A stretch of DNA of 64,000 nt from Sinorhizobium mexicanum (GTDB lineage Bacteria; Pseudomonadota; Alphaproteobacteria; Rhizobiales; Rhizobiaceae), in NCBI RefSeq assembly GCF_013488225.1, contig NZ_CP041238.1:4066501-4130500 (forward strand). Reading direction: 5' to 3'. Each line of letters opens with the position of its first letter. Position 1 is the stretch's first letter. The notes beneath the pieces are model-generated. The model saw nothing but the letters and a program-made list of their open reading frames with translations, had not been told where the DNA came from and did not search any database. This document shows, one piece after another, positions 1 through 8,924 of this stretch. The position numbers were made by a program, and so were the translations under genes.

Positions 1-989
1 GGGCCGCGATAGGAACGCAGATCGACGAAAAAAACGTCGAGCAATGGGCCGTAAGCGACCTTGCGGAAGATGCGTCCGGGCTGGGTCGGCAAGGTGCGGA
101 TCGGCGTCATCTCGTGGAACGCACGAGCGGCACGCGACGCATACACCGCCACGTCCTTTTCCGGATAGCGCGGATCGTCCCTGAGATCGGTTGAAGCCGA
201 CCAGTTGTTCAAAACCTCGTGGTCGTCCCATTGATAGAAGGTGGGGCAGACGGCATTCAGGCCGCGCACGTGCTCATCGAGCAGATTGTATTTCCACTGG
301 CCGCGATATTCCTCCAGCGTGCGGGCGACGTCGCGCTTCTCGGGCGTCACGATCCGGTTCTTCCACATGCCGCCGTCCCGGAGCTTGATCTCGTCCGGAA
401 TGGGATTGTCGGCATAGATCGTGTCGCCTGAATGGATAAAGAAATCCGGCTCGTGAAGCTGGATGGTCGAATAGGTCTTCATGCCGACATCGTCGATGCC
501 CCAGCCCTGGCCGGCAGTATCACCGGACCAGACGAAGCGCACCGAGCGACGGCGCAGGGGTGCCGTGCGGAAACGTCCGACGATCGGCTCCGAGACACGA
601 TTGCCGTCATAAAGATCGGTTGCGGTGAAGCGATAGAAGATATCCTGGTCCGGCAGCAGGCCGTCGAGCCGGCTCTTGATCGTGCAGTCGGTCTGCGGCA
701 TCGCATCGATGTCGGGAAGCCGTAGGGCGTTCGAGAAGCTTTCGGTGGTCGAGTATTCGACCGCCACCCGCGCCGGCCGATCCACCCGCGTCCAGATCAT
801 TCCCGATTCCGTATCGACGTCGCCAGACTGCACGCCGTGCACGAATTCCGGCCGCCCATAGCCGCGGGCGTAGAAGGGTGTCGCGAGACCGGAAGAAGCG
901 ACGAGACCGGCGGCGCCGGCGGAGAAAAGGAAAGAGCGCCTAGTCAGCGTGCTTCGAATATCGGCCAAATTTTGCCTCCGGAACGACAT
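1..989 (-). CDS. phoD: PhoD-family alkaline phosphatase, Tat-exported (3' end off window)
   Basis: A reverse-strand frame is open from the window edge to an ATG at 989-987; about 329 codons are visible. The N-terminus carries a twin-arginine signal (TRRSFLFSAG near residues 17-26, then a short hydrophobic stretch). The rest matches PhoD enzymes: an N-terminal fibronectin-like part (VQSGDVDTESGMIWTRV), then metal-site regions such as WSGDTAG, FFIHSGDTIYADNP and QWDDHEVLNN. PhoD is a secreted phosphodiesterase/alkaline phosphatase that uses Ca and Fe and releases phosphate in the periplasm. No neighbour is clearly in the same operon. The C-terminus lies outside the window, so its completeness cannot be judged. 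The family call is strong. Confidence 0.9.
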   Translation of the reverse strand, partial: MSFRRQNLADIRSTLTRRSFLFSAGAAGLVASSGLATPFYARGYGRPEFVHGVQSGDVDTESGMIWTRVDRPARVAVEYSTTESFSNALRLPDIDAMPQTDCTIKSRLDGLLPDQDIFYRFTATDLYDGNRVSEPIVGRFRTAPLRRRSVRFVWSGDTAGQGWGIDDVGMKTYSTIQLHEPDFFIHSGDTIYADNPIPDEIKLRDGGMWKNRIVTPEKRDVARTLEEYRGQWKYNLLDEHVRGLNAVCPTFYQWDDHEVLNNWSASTDLRDDPRYPEKDVAVYASRAARAFHEMTPIRTLPTQPGRIFRKVAYGPLLDVFFVDLRSYRG

Positions 990-1202
990 GCGCAAAAAAT
1001 TCGCGAATCATCGATTTCGCGATCGGACCTTTGGCGAGCCGCATGTCAGCGGCTTTACAGCGGGATGAAACTATTTGAACGGTTTGGCGACAGTTCTGTG
1101 AAGGAATGGCGGCGACGGCGCGCTCTTCGTGATTTCCTGTTTCGCGACATTGGAAGCGTCTCGCGGTGCGAACAGCGGCCCTCTCTCTTCGGGTTTAACC
1201 CG

Positions 1203-1355
1203 AGGACTAGCCCTCTCCCCGCACGCGGGGCGAGGAGACGTGCTCCATCAGAAGCATGTGCCACGCCCGACGAGGTTTCTGAGGGAGATTAAGCGTCGCC
1301 GCTCGTCCCTTCTCCCCGCCTGCGGGGAGAAGGTGCCGGCAGGCGGATGAGGGGC
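1203..1355. repeat. RIME-like palindromic intergenic repeat
   Basis: The gap 990-1373 contains no convincing gene. It holds two GC-rich hairpin modules, one with CTCCCCGCACGCGGGGCGAG at 1213-1232 and one with TTCTCCCCGCCTGCGGGGAGAA near 1310-1331, followed by a GGCAGGCGGATGAGGGG tail. This layout resembles the RIME-type mosaic repeats of Sinorhizobium. A related copy lies near 62335-62440 and a weaker one near 50145-50310. Confidence 0.6.
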
Positions 1356-1373
1356 AACCGCACTCATCCCGCA

Positions 1374-1595
1374 TCAGTGCGTGAAATCGTAGTGATCCCG
1401 CACGTGGTGGTTGAAGTAGCTGCCGGCGGAGTCCGCATGCACGAAGTCCTCGTAGATGCTCTCCGGGACATCGAGATAATGGTAAGGCCTGCGATTGCCG
1501 ACGAACCAGATGCTGAGCGTGCGATGGCGCGCATCGTAGTTGACGCGTTGGATCGCGGAAGAGTCCAGGATCGCAGACGATTGCAACATTGGCAT
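1374..1595 (-). CDS. KTSC domain small protein
   Basis: This 73-residue protein is almost entirely a KTSC domain, which runs from the SSAIQRVNYDARHRTLSIWF segment to YHYLDVPESIYEDFVHADS and the closing GSYFNHHVRDHY. The domain is common in rhizobia and its biochemical role is unknown; some members are fused to lysyl-tRNA synthetase-like or phage proteins. The start at 1595 was preferred over the in-frame ATG at 1643 because a GGGAAG ribosome-binding site lies six bases upstream of it. The gene stands alone, convergent with nothing and divergent from the amidase gene. Confidence 0.75.
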   Translation of the reverse strand: MPMLQSSAILDSSAIQRVNYDARHRTLSIWFVGNRRPYHYLDVPESIYEDFVHADSAGSYFNHHVRDHYDFTH

Positions 1596-1727
1596 TAGCG
1601 TCTTCCCGGTTGGTTTCCAGAAGTCGCTGACGCCTCTTATCATACATCAATGGGCGGGATTTATAAACGATGACGGCTACCCTGGCGCCGCCGTCCCGCG
1701 CGAGGCAGCTGCGGCAATGAAGCCGCA

Positions 1728-1763
1728 GCACTTTGAATTGCTGCATGAATTGTCCATAACTCG
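1728..1763. repeat. Fragment of intergenic mosaic repeat (module B)
   Basis: The stretch containing GCACTTTGAATTGCTGCATG is the same core found in full copies at 49147-49247, 49863-49967, 50381-50479 and 59004-59107. Here only the central part is preserved, in the gap before the amidase gene. Confidence 0.6.
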
Positions 1764-1820
1764 GGTCCTGAATTACGGAATCATGCGAACAACGGTCATC
1801 CCATTTACGAGGTCTTCGCC

Positions 1821-3128
1821 TTGACCCAATCGAAAACTCCCTCTCGCGACCGGCTCGAAACCGTACTCACGCGCCTGGATGGGCGCCGGCACGAAGAACG
1901 CGTTTTCGTGAAATTCTATTCCGACACCGCCCGGGCCGAGGCTGACGCCGCCGACCGAAGGCTGAGCGACGGAAGCGGCCTCGGCCCGCTCGACGGCCGG
2001 ATCGTCTCGATCAAGGACCTCTTCGACGTCGCAGGCGAACCGACGCTTGCCGGCTCGATCATCCGCCGGGCGGCGGAACCGGCAACGGCAGACGCGGCGA
2101 TCGTCCAGCGACTGCGGACGGCTGGCGCCGTCATCATCGGCAAGACGCACATGACCGAATTCGCCTTCACCGCCGTCGGCCTCAACCCGCACTATCCGGT
2201 GCCCGGCAATGCGTTCGACGAGAGCCTCGTTCCCGGCGGCTCATCGTCCGGTGCGGCCGTCTCGGTGGCGGAGGGCACAAGCGAGATCGCCATCGGCTCC
2301 GACACCGGCGGCTCTGTGCGCATTCCGGCGGCCTTGAACGGCCTCGTCGGCTTCAAGCCGACCGCCCGGCGCGTACCCCTCGATGGCGCCTTTCCTCTCT
2401 CGCCAAGCCTTGATTCGATCGGCCCGCTCGCGCGCACTGTCGCCGACTGCGCGCTTGCCGACGCCATCATGGCGGGCGATACGCCAGGAACGCTCACGCC
2501 GCTGGCGCTCGACGGGTTGAAGCTCGGCATTCCGAAGGGCTTTCTGCTCGAAGACCTCGTGCCGGAAATCGCTCGGGCCTTTGAGGCAAGCCTGCAAGCG
2601 CTTTCCCGCGCCGGCGCAAAGCTCGCCGAATGCAGCATCGACGACCTCCTCGGCCGCTTCGCCGAGGCGACGTCGATCGGCTCCGTCGCCGCGATCGAAG
2701 GCAGCCGAATCCACTGGAACTGGCTTGAGGACCGGGACGCACCCGTCGATACGCGGGTAACATCGACGCTGCGCCGGCGCTTGACCGTGCCCGACGCGGC
2801 ACTGGAAAAGCTGCTGCGGACGCGGCAGGACCTCATTCGCGCGATGGACGAGCGACTGGCGCCCCATGACCTAATCCTCCTGCCGACCACGCCGATCCCC
2901 GCCGTCGGCATTGCCTCTGTGGAACACGACAAACAGGAATATCGCCGCGTCGAGGACCTGCTCCTGCGCAACACGCAGGTCGCTAACCAATTCGACCTGA
3001 CGGCGATCACGCTGCCTATGGCAGGCACGAGCCTGCCGGCGGGGCTGATGCTGGTGGGACGGGGCGGGACGGACGGGATGCTGCTGTCCGCCGCAGCGTC
3101 CGGCGAGAGATTGCTGCGAGTAGACTGA
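1821..3128 (+). CDS. Amidase signature family hydrolase
   Basis: The 435-residue product belongs to the amidase signature family, related to GatA and aryl or alkyl amidases. The Ser-cisSer-Lys catalytic set is visible: Lys in SIKDLFDVAG (about residue 64), the GGSSSGAAVSVAEG loop (about 139-152) and GSDTGGSVRIPAALNG with the nucleophilic serine (about 158-173). No other Gat subunit is nearby, so a role as the tRNA amidotransferase A subunit is unlikely and a stand-alone amide hydrolase is more probable. The substrate cannot be read from sequence. Translation seems to start at a TTG codon; no in-frame ATG precedes it. Confidence 0.85.
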   Translation: MTQSKTPSRDRLETVLTRLDGRRHEERVFVKFYSDTARAEADAADRRLSDGSGLGPLDGRIVSIKDLFDVAGEPTLAGSIIRRAAEPATADAAIVQRLRTAGAVIIGKTHMTEFAFTAVGLNPHYPVPGNAFDESLVPGGSSSGAAVSVAEGTSEIAIGSDTGGSVRIPAALNGLVGFKPTARRVPLDGAFPLSPSLDSIGPLARTVADCALADAIMAGDTPGTLTPLALDGLKLGIPKGFLLEDLVPEIARAFEASLQALSRAGAKLAECSIDDLLGRFAEATSIGSVAAIEGSRIHWNWLEDRDAPVDTRVTSTLRRRLTVPDAALEKLLRTRQDLIRAMDERLAPHDLILLPTTPIPAVGIASVEHDKQEYRRVEDLLLRNTQVANQFDLTAITLPMAGTSLPAGLMLVGRGGTDGMLLSAAASGERLLRVD

Positions 3129-3244
3129 ACGATGCGGTAGAGCGAGATGGAAAAGCATGCGCGGCTTTCCGCCCGCATTCCGCGCCCATTTCGTAGAAGC
3201 GCCTTATGGTGTCCGGCCGCTTCAAACTGAGATCATCGTGACCT

Positions 3245-3351
3245 AATACAAGTCGCCCAAAGACGTGCAGCGGTTTGTGGACAACGACATTGATGACACA
3301 AAGACCTCAAGCGCGCCACATGAGGCCGTTTGAATGCGACGCGCTTTAGTG
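3245..3351. repeat. Intergenic mosaic repeats (modules A and C)
   Basis: Positions 3249-3290 resemble module A (core GTGCAGCGGTTT followed by GGACAACGACAT), also seen at 39374, 49802 and 58930. Positions 3310-3350 match module C (CATGAGGCCGTTTGAATGCG inside GCGCG palindromic arms), repeated at 50079-50117. Nothing else is seen in the 3129-3345 gap. Confidence 0.65.
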
Positions 3352-3507
3352 CATCGCCTGGGACACCCACTCCTCATCGAGGATCCGGAATGCATCCTCA
3401 AGTGCGGCAACCAGGATGTCCGTGAGTTCGTCGCCGCGATTGTTCGCGAGAATGAGGGCCAGGGCCGCATCCTGCGGGTCGCTGTAGTGCTGAACATCAT
3501 TAGACAT
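3346..3507 (-). CDS. Small acidic hypothetical protein
   Basis: This is a 53-residue protein beginning MSNDVQHYSDPQD and rich in Asp, Glu, Ala and Leu, with a predicted helical middle (ALALILANNRGDELTDILVAALEDAF). The start at 3507 has an AAAGGACG ribosome-binding site at proper spacing, while the longer frame upstream has none. I do not recognise the family. Small acidic conserved proteins of this kind are frequent in Rhizobiales, and coding status is supported mainly by the start site and composition. Confidence 0.5.
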   Translation of the reverse strand: MSNDVQHYSDPQDAALALILANNRGDELTDILVAALEDAFRILDEEWVSQAMH

Positions 3508-3752
3508 CGCATCGTCCTTTTTCGCCGCGTCACATTCCGGCCTCTGGGGCGGTGATAGAAAAGCCGACTTGTGCGGGGCTTGAGGGCGGCGCAAAGCTTC
3601 AGCACCGCGCGTCCTTAAATCGCCAACGATCTAAGGAAACATGCGGGTAGGCCTTTCGTTCGCTCTGCCCCCCTGCCGTGAGATACCTTTTTGCTCGCCC
3701 TTACATCCCAGGCGCGATAGAGGATCACGGAATTTCGACGGCGGATGTGAGG

Positions 3753-4259
3753 ATGGCGAAGAAGAAACTCGACAATGCACACGATCTGCAGCGGCTGAAA
3801 TCCGAGTTCCCTGATGTCCATGGTGCTTTTCTTGCCGGCAAGATATCGTCCTTGCGCAAGGCCCTCGTGATCGCCGGCATGAAGCCGGAACGCACGCGAC
3901 TGGATAAGCTCAAGAATTCCTGGACGAAGGCGACCGACAGCGAACGCGACGCCTTTTTGAACTGGCTCGAGGCAAGGGGCGCGCTGTCGACGGCACCTGC
4001 GTATTCTTCCGCCCCCTCGCCGTCTGCCAGTGCCGCGGAGGCTCCGATCGCCAGCGGCCGCTACCTGCTGCCCTCCGCGATCGCCGAGATCAAGGCGATC
4101 ATGGCGAAACGCGAGCTGGAGCCGGAGGACGTCATGCAGGAGATCGGGTTCGCGGCCGACGGCCGCTCCCTCGCCCAAGCGCTTGCCCGCGGTGCAAGCC
4201 TCAGGCTGGCCGTAATTGCTGCATTACAGGCGTGGCTGCGCACGCATGCGCGGGGGTGA
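3753..4259 (+). CDS. Hypothetical protein with two helical halves
   Basis: The 168-residue product has no family I recognise. The first 75 residues are basic and helical (LDNAHDLQRLKSEFPDVHGA, then RKALVIAGMKPERTRLDKLKNSW). A Ser/Ala/Pro-rich linker follows (about 78-100), then a second helical part from GRYLLPSAIAEIKAIM to the C-terminus. The start ATG at 3753 follows a GTGAGG site. An upstream ATG at 3678 would add 25 residues that look unlike the rest. It could be a DNA-associated or chaperone-like protein, but nothing in the sequence proves this. Confidence 0.6.
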   Translation: MAKKKLDNAHDLQRLKSEFPDVHGAFLAGKISSLRKALVIAGMKPERTRLDKLKNSWTKATDSERDAFLNWLEARGALSTAPAYSSAPSPSASAAEAPIASGRYLLPSAIAEIKAIMAKRELEPEDVMQEIGFAADGRSLAQALARGASLRLAVIAALQAWLRTHARG

Positions 4260-4298
4260 GACTGTAGGTGTCATTTTCGGGCAAGGAGCGGCTTTGCC

Positions 4299-5123
4299 GT
4301 GGGAGGCGCGACGTTGAAAGAAGCAAGCTTCGACAAGTTGCTCGGCATCGACGTTGGATACTCGCTGTCGCGACCAAGCACGGGGATCGCGTGGTGCGTC
4401 GGAGGGAACGTCGGCTGCGCAAAGGCGCATAGCGATTGGAACCGTCGACAGCGCCACATTCCGGCATCCACGACGTTTTCGACTATCGCCATCGATGGCC
4501 CCTTGCTGCCGCCCGACGCGCCCGATGAACTCGACCGCTCCTGCGAGCGCCTCTTCATCCGCGGGGCGTTCCATGCACGCTGCAAGCCAGGGCTCAGCCA
4601 CCACGGCCACGGTCTCGCCCTGAGAAAGGCTGCGGCCGAGACCGCAGCGCAGGTAAGACACCTCGCGGCTGCGCCGATGATCGGCAGGTCAATCATTCCC
4701 GGCGCCGCAATCATCGAAGCTTTCCCGAACGCCTTTCTCGGTGTTCTTCTCGAGAACGAGCGTTTTGCCATGTCCAGGGCAGCGAAGCGCAGGAAGTTTG
4801 ACTGGCTGTACGACCAAGCGGTTGAAAGCCACGTCTTCGACAGACTTCTTGACGCCATCGGCTGGAACAATGAAACGCTGCTGCAGAAGGTCACAACCGA
4901 GCGAGACCATGAAAAACGGGCGGCATGGATCTGCCTGTTGACAGCGGCAACCGCCGCCGCAGGCAAATCCGAGGTCATTGGAGTCGAGGCCAGCGGCTGG
5001 TTCTGGCTGCCGCCGGCAGAGCTCTGGGCGCCTTGGGCAGCAGATGCTTTGGTAGAGAACAGGGCCGCGGTCTCGGCGAGCGGCGGCGCCGCCAAGTTGA
5101 GCACGGTTTCAGCCATTGCGTGA
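4299..5123 (+). CDS. DUF429 family protein (RNase H-like fold)
   Basis: The 274-residue product resembles DUF429 proteins, which are predicted to adopt an RNase H-like nuclease fold. The first acidic strand is LLGIDVGYS (about residues 14-22), the second is IAIDGPLLPP (about 66-75), and IIEAFPNAFLGVL appears mid-protein. It starts at GTG with AAGGAG ten bases upstream. The stop codon ends only three bases before the left end repeat of the island, so in the ancestral chromosome this gene would have been convergent with tRNA-Ser. Substrate and role are unknown. Confidence 0.7.
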   Translation: MGGATLKEASFDKLLGIDVGYSLSRPSTGIAWCVGGNVGCAKAHSDWNRRQRHIPASTTFSTIAIDGPLLPPDAPDELDRSCERLFIRGAFHARCKPGLSHHGHGLALRKAAAETAAQVRHLAAAPMIGRSIIPGAAIIEAFPNAFLGVLLENERFAMSRAAKRRKFDWLYDQAVESHVFDRLLDAIGWNNETLLQKVTTERDHEKRAAWICLLTAATAAAGKSEVIGVEASGWFWLPPAELWAPWAADALVENRAAVSASGGAAKLSTVSAIA

Positions 5124-5126
5124 TTT

Positions 5127-5143
5127 ACTGGCGGAGAGGGGGG
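5127..5143. repeat. Island left attachment site (17-bp direct repeat)
   Basis: ACTGGCGGAGAGGGGGG occurs here and again at 36010-36026, where it is the 3' end of the tRNA-Ser gene including the CCA-encoding bases. The copy here is followed by unrelated sequence and then the integrase gene, as expected for the distal junction of an element inserted in the tRNA 3' end. Confidence 0.9.
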
Positions 5144-5234
5144 CCGCCTATTTAAAGGACAAGATTGTGCAGGGGCGTTTATTTTTCAGCGTAAATTCAA
5201 TGACATAGTTTTTATTTTTGTTCAATGCCGTCCA

Positions 5235-6494
5235 TTGAGGTTCAACAAAATGCAGCTTATGATGTTGGGCGAATTGTGGGGTAAGAACGTGCCGAAGGCA
5301 AAAGGCCAGCATCGAGAGAAGGTACTGTCGGCACTCAAGGTGAAGCAACTGACCGCTCCGGGCAAGTACGGCGACGGGAACGGGTTGTACCTCGTTGTCG
5401 ATAAATCCGGGGCAAAAAGGTGGATGCTCCGCATTCTCGTAAACGGCAAGCGCACAGACATCGGCTTGGGTGGCATTTCCTTAGTTTCGCTTGCCGAGGC
5501 GAGAGAGAAAGCGCTGGAATATCGAAAACTGGCTCGAGCAGGTGGCGATCCGCTTGCCGCAAAAAGGGAAGCGAGACGCGTCGTTCCAAGCTTCAAGGTT
5601 GCAGCCGAAACGGTCCACGAGGAACACAAAGCGGCTTGGAAGAACGCCAAGCATACTGATCAGTGGATCAACACTCTCAACCAGTACGCCGTTCCGGTCA
5701 TCGGCGACATGATGGTCGATCGCATCGACACGCCCGAGATCTTGCGGGTGCTGTCACCCATCTGGTTAAAAAAGCCAGAAACCGCTCGACGAGTCAGACA
5801 GCGGCTAACCACAGTCTTCGATTGGGCCAAAGCGTCTGGTTATAGAAGCGGCGACAATCCCGTCGAGGGGGTGACACGCGGGCTACCGAAGCAGGTGGAG
5901 CGTGGTCGCCATCACGCAGCCATGGCATTTGCCGAAGTTCCGGCTTTCATCGAATCCATGCGCGGAACGAACAGTAGTTTGGTCGCCAAGCTCGCCTTTG
6001 AGTTGTTGATTCTGACCGCGACACGCACCAGCGAAGCCCTGCTGGCGAAGAAAACGGAGATAGACGCAAAAGGTAAGCTGTGGATCATTCCCGCTGACCG
6101 AATGAAGGCGAAACGAGAACATAGGGTGCCCATAACGGACAGGATTGCCGAAATCCTCAAAGAAGCAGCCACGATATCCGGCGATAGCCAGTTCATCTTC
6201 CCGGGACGGTCCGAAGATAAGCCTCTGTCCAACATGGTGTTCTTAGAGATCCTGAGGCGGATGGAGATCCCGGTTACGGCACATGGCTTCCGCTCTGCAT
6301 TTCGCGATTGGGCAGCTGAATCGACGAATTATCCCCGCGAAATTGCTGAAATGGCACTAGCCCATACGATAGAAAACAAGGTCGAAGCAGCTTATCGTCG
6401 AGGCGATCTCCTCGATAAGCGAAGAGAAATGATGGTGAGCTGGGAGAAGTTTTGCCTTGGCAGGGAAAGAGATGGCGGATTTCAAGAAGACTGA
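5235..6494 (+). CDS. int: P4-type tyrosine integrase
   Basis: This 419-residue site-specific recombinase has an N-terminal DUF4102 arm-binding domain (from LSALKVKQLTAPGKYGDGNG to AREKALEYRKL, about 28-100), a central SAM-like core-binding domain and a C-terminal catalytic domain. The catalytic residues are visible: Arg in TATRTSEALL (about 266), HGFRSAFRDW (His and Arg, about 350), LAHTIENKVE (His, about 376) and the Tyr in AAYRRGD (about 386). Such integrases usually target tRNA genes, which fits the att repeat 92 bases upstream. The start may be TTG at 5235 or ATG at 5250. It sits at the tRNA-distal end of the integrated element. Confidence 0.93.
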   Translation: MRFNKMQLMMLGELWGKNVPKAKGQHREKVLSALKVKQLTAPGKYGDGNGLYLVVDKSGAKRWMLRILVNGKRTDIGLGGISLVSLAEAREKALEYRKLARAGGDPLAAKREARRVVPSFKVAAETVHEEHKAAWKNAKHTDQWINTLNQYAVPVIGDMMVDRIDTPEILRVLSPIWLKKPETARRVRQRLTTVFDWAKASGYRSGDNPVEGVTRGLPKQVERGRHHAAMAFAEVPAFIESMRGTNSSLVAKLAFELLILTATRTSEALLAKKTEIDAKGKLWIIPADRMKAKREHRVPITDRIAEILKEAATISGDSQFIFPGRSEDKPLSNMVFLEILRRMEIPVTAHGFRSAFRDWAAESTNYPREIAEMALAHTIENKVEAAYRRGDLLDKRREMMVSWEKFCLGRERDGGFQED

Positions 6495-7146
6495 CTACCT
6501 CGATCCATTTCCAATTCCGCCTTACGGAGGTCTCGGCATTGGCGACGAGGCGACGAATGCAGTTTTCGACAGTGCATGGCCGACCGTAGAAAAACACCTC
6601 TTTGGCACGCAAGCTTTCGCCCACGTTCTTTCTGATGCCACGGTCGACGCACTCAGAAATGAGCTCCGCGCGGTGAGCAATGAGTATCTTGCCGGCAAAT
6701 TTAGAGCGGAAACTTTTGTTGCATCTGGCCAAAAGAAAGCCGCGAAACAGATCATCAACCACGTGGATGCACTCGTTCCACAGATTGAGGAACTCTGGCG
6801 CGTAAATCTTCCAACGAGAAGTGTTCCAATCGCAATCGATCGGCGCGAGACCTTGCTAGAGCTGTTGAAGGGACTACGATGTGAGTGCGCCGCCGTAGCA
6901 GGCAGGCGCGTGCAACCGGGCGCCATGTCTGCACATTACATTCGAGGCGCAGTACTTGATTTTATAGCTAGCTACGAGAGCGTCTTGGGTCTTGGATTTG
7001 AGCGGTCCAAATCCGTAGGCACCGGAAAAGATAGCGAATTTATAGCCACAGGTCCGCGCCTTCTGCAGATATTTTTTCAAGCCATGGACCCGAAACTGCC
7101 TCTGCGTAAGCTCGCGAGCGTTATCCAATCTCTGCCAAAAAAGTAA
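6472..7146 (+). CDS. Hypothetical protein, overlaps int
   Basis: The 224-residue product is translationally coupled to the integrase: its ATG at 6472 lies inside the last codons of int, after an AGGGAAAGAG site. It is soluble and mostly helical, with a central TFVASGQKKAAKQIINHVDA segment and a C-terminal LRKLASVIQSLPKK helix. I recognise no domain. Position between integrase and AlpA-like regulator suggests a backbone gene of the element, perhaps accessory to excision or regulation, but this is inference from context only. Confidence 0.7.
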   Translation: MADFKKTDYLDPFPIPPYGGLGIGDEATNAVFDSAWPTVEKHLFGTQAFAHVLSDATVDALRNELRAVSNEYLAGKFRAETFVASGQKKAAKQIINHVDALVPQIEELWRVNLPTRSVPIAIDRRETLLELLKGLRCECAAVAGRRVQPGAMSAHYIRGAVLDFIASYESVLGLGFERSKSVGTGKDSEFIATGPRLLQIFFQAMDPKLPLRKLASVIQSLPKK

Positions 7147-7161
7147 TTAGCCAGCTAATTA
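7144..7161. promoter_or_regulatory. 18-bp palindrome, candidate operator
   Basis: TAATTAGC-CA-GCTAATTA is a perfect inverted repeat with an 8-bp arm. It overlaps the stop codon of the preceding gene and lies 27 bases upstream of the AlpA-like gene, where a repressor or excisionase site would be expected. Confidence 0.5.
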
Positions 7162-7187
7162 AGCCGCTATTTCGGACAAGGAACAGC

Positions 7188-7451
7188 GTGCGTTGCAGGT
7201 CAAAGGCGTGCAGCATGCTCCCGTTCGCTCCGAAAGTGAGGTGCAAGTTGAGCAACAAACTACCGGAAACAGGCTTCGTTCGCCTGAAGTCCATCATTGG
7301 GCCGACTGGACCGATACCCATCAGCAAATCCAGCTGGTGGAAAGGCATTCGAGAGGGGCGATTTCCGCCTCCTCAGAAACTAGGCCCTAGAACGAGCGTG
7401 TGGCCTGTCGAATCCATCCGAGATTTGATCGAAAAACACACCGTAAAATAA
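7188..7451 (+). CDS. AlpA-like DNA-binding regulator
   Basis: The 87-residue product has a C-terminal half typical of the AlpA/prophage CP4-57 regulator family, small winged-helix proteins that control integrase or excision genes. The recognisable run goes from TGFVRLKSIIGP through IPISKSSWWKGIREGRFPPP to VWPVESIRDLIEK. It starts at GTG 7188 after AAGGAA; an internal ATG at 7215 is an alternative. Its place between int and the primase matches the usual order in P4-like elements, where AlpA-like proteins act as activators or excisionases. Confidence 0.75.
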   Translation: MRCRSKACSMLPFAPKVRCKLSNKLPETGFVRLKSIIGPTGPIPISKSSWWKGIREGRFPPPQKLGPRTSVWPVESIRDLIEKHTVK

Positions 7452-7465
7452 GAATGTAAATAATC

Positions 7466-7488
7466 GCCGCGGGCTGGATGCCCGCGGC
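7466..7488. other. GC-rich hairpin
   Basis: GCCGCGGG and CCCGCGGC form a stem with a seven-base loop between the AlpA-like gene and the primase gene. There is no T-run after it, so a rho-independent terminator is doubtful; it may sequester the primase leader. Confidence 0.4.
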
Positions 7489-8924
7489 CTACCCCCCCCA
7501 ACAAACTCACTCGTTTTATGCGGAGCTTCGCCTTCGGTCGCCTCCCCATGCGCGAGTGACAGGCAGGACCCCGATGGATAAGAAAAACGCTCGTACTTCA
7601 ACGCCCAAAATACCCAACATCACACAAAACGAAGCATATAGGGGGGCTGAATACTGGCTTTCGAACGGTGCGGCCATCGTACCGCTGGAACCGCGTTCAA
7701 AGAAGCCCTTCAATGGCTATAGCTCGCGGAAATACATCAAGAAGAAGAAGGAGCTGAAGAAGTTCTTCCGCAAATATCCTGACGCGAACTACGGCATCGT
7801 AACAGGATCCGCTTCAGGGATCATCGTCCTCGACGTCGACGGAAAGGAAGGCCGCGACTCGTTGAAGGCGCTAAAGAAAGCGAATGAAGGATTTTCTTCG
7901 ACGGTTATCGTGGAAACGGGACGTGGCAGACATTACTATTTCAAGGGAGACGACTGGTTCCGCAACTCCGCGGGTAAACTCGGCGCAGGTCTCGATGTCC
8001 GCGGAGATGGCGGCTACGTAGTCGGCCCCGGCAGCGTGCATGAAAGCGGGGTGCGGTATAAGTATCGTGCTGGTAGCAGTCCTGACGAGGTATCCGTAGC
8101 AAACTCCTCATGGCTTCGTGAACGTGTCGCATCACTGGTCCAGCTCAAGGCAGACTCAGTTTCCACCCCCACGCTCGTCAAAGAGGGTGGCCGCAACAAC
8201 GCCTTGATCGCCTATCTGGGCGGATTGGTGCGCAAGGGGATTGTCGGAGATGAACTTCTGGCGTTGGCTCGCATCTTTAATGGGTCTTTCCCAAGCCCAT
8301 TAGATGACGATGAGGTCGTGAAAACCGTCAAGAGTGCGCTGACCTATTCGCCCGTGGACCGAGATGCTGATCCAGGTGAAGCATACGCTGATGCGGTCCT
8401 GCAAACATATTTCGGCGGTGGCAAACACCTCATGCGTTTGGATGACGGCCTGTTTTGGGCCTATGACGCGAAAAAATGGACCATTGAAAACGTCGACAGC
8501 CTTAAGCAGAAGACGTTGAAGGTGATCCAGCAAAACCCTCAGCGTCCGGGGATGGCGACAACTACTGTGATCAATCAGGTAGTTGATATCCTTAAAGCAA
8601 AGGTTATGCGAGATGGAGATCCTTTGCGATTTACTGACCCTCCGGCAGCCGCATTGAATCTTCGTAATGGCGAACTATGGCTTGCGTCAGATGGAGCGAC
8701 GAAACTGGGCGCTCACAATGCCGAATCTTATCTCCGTCATTTTCTGGACATCGAATACGATTCCAATGCGGCCTGTCCGCTATTCGATCGGGCTATGGAG
8801 GAGATTTTCCCGGCAGAGCACGCCGAGATCATTCCCTACATGGTAAGCGCGAATTTCCCCGCACCTTTTGCTGTTGAGTGCTCTGATGCATGAGGTGTCC
8901 ACCAAAATAGGTGGACACCTTGTG

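Noticed and set aside
1056..1100. A possible Pho box before the phoD gene (CTGTC followed by CGTTCA on the reverse strand)
   Set aside because: Only about half the consensus bases match and the second repeat unit is poor.
8893..8920. AGGTGTCCACC hairpin as a second insertion end
   Set aside because: It lies inside the IS66 element, between the left inverted repeat and tnpA, so it belongs to the element's own leader.
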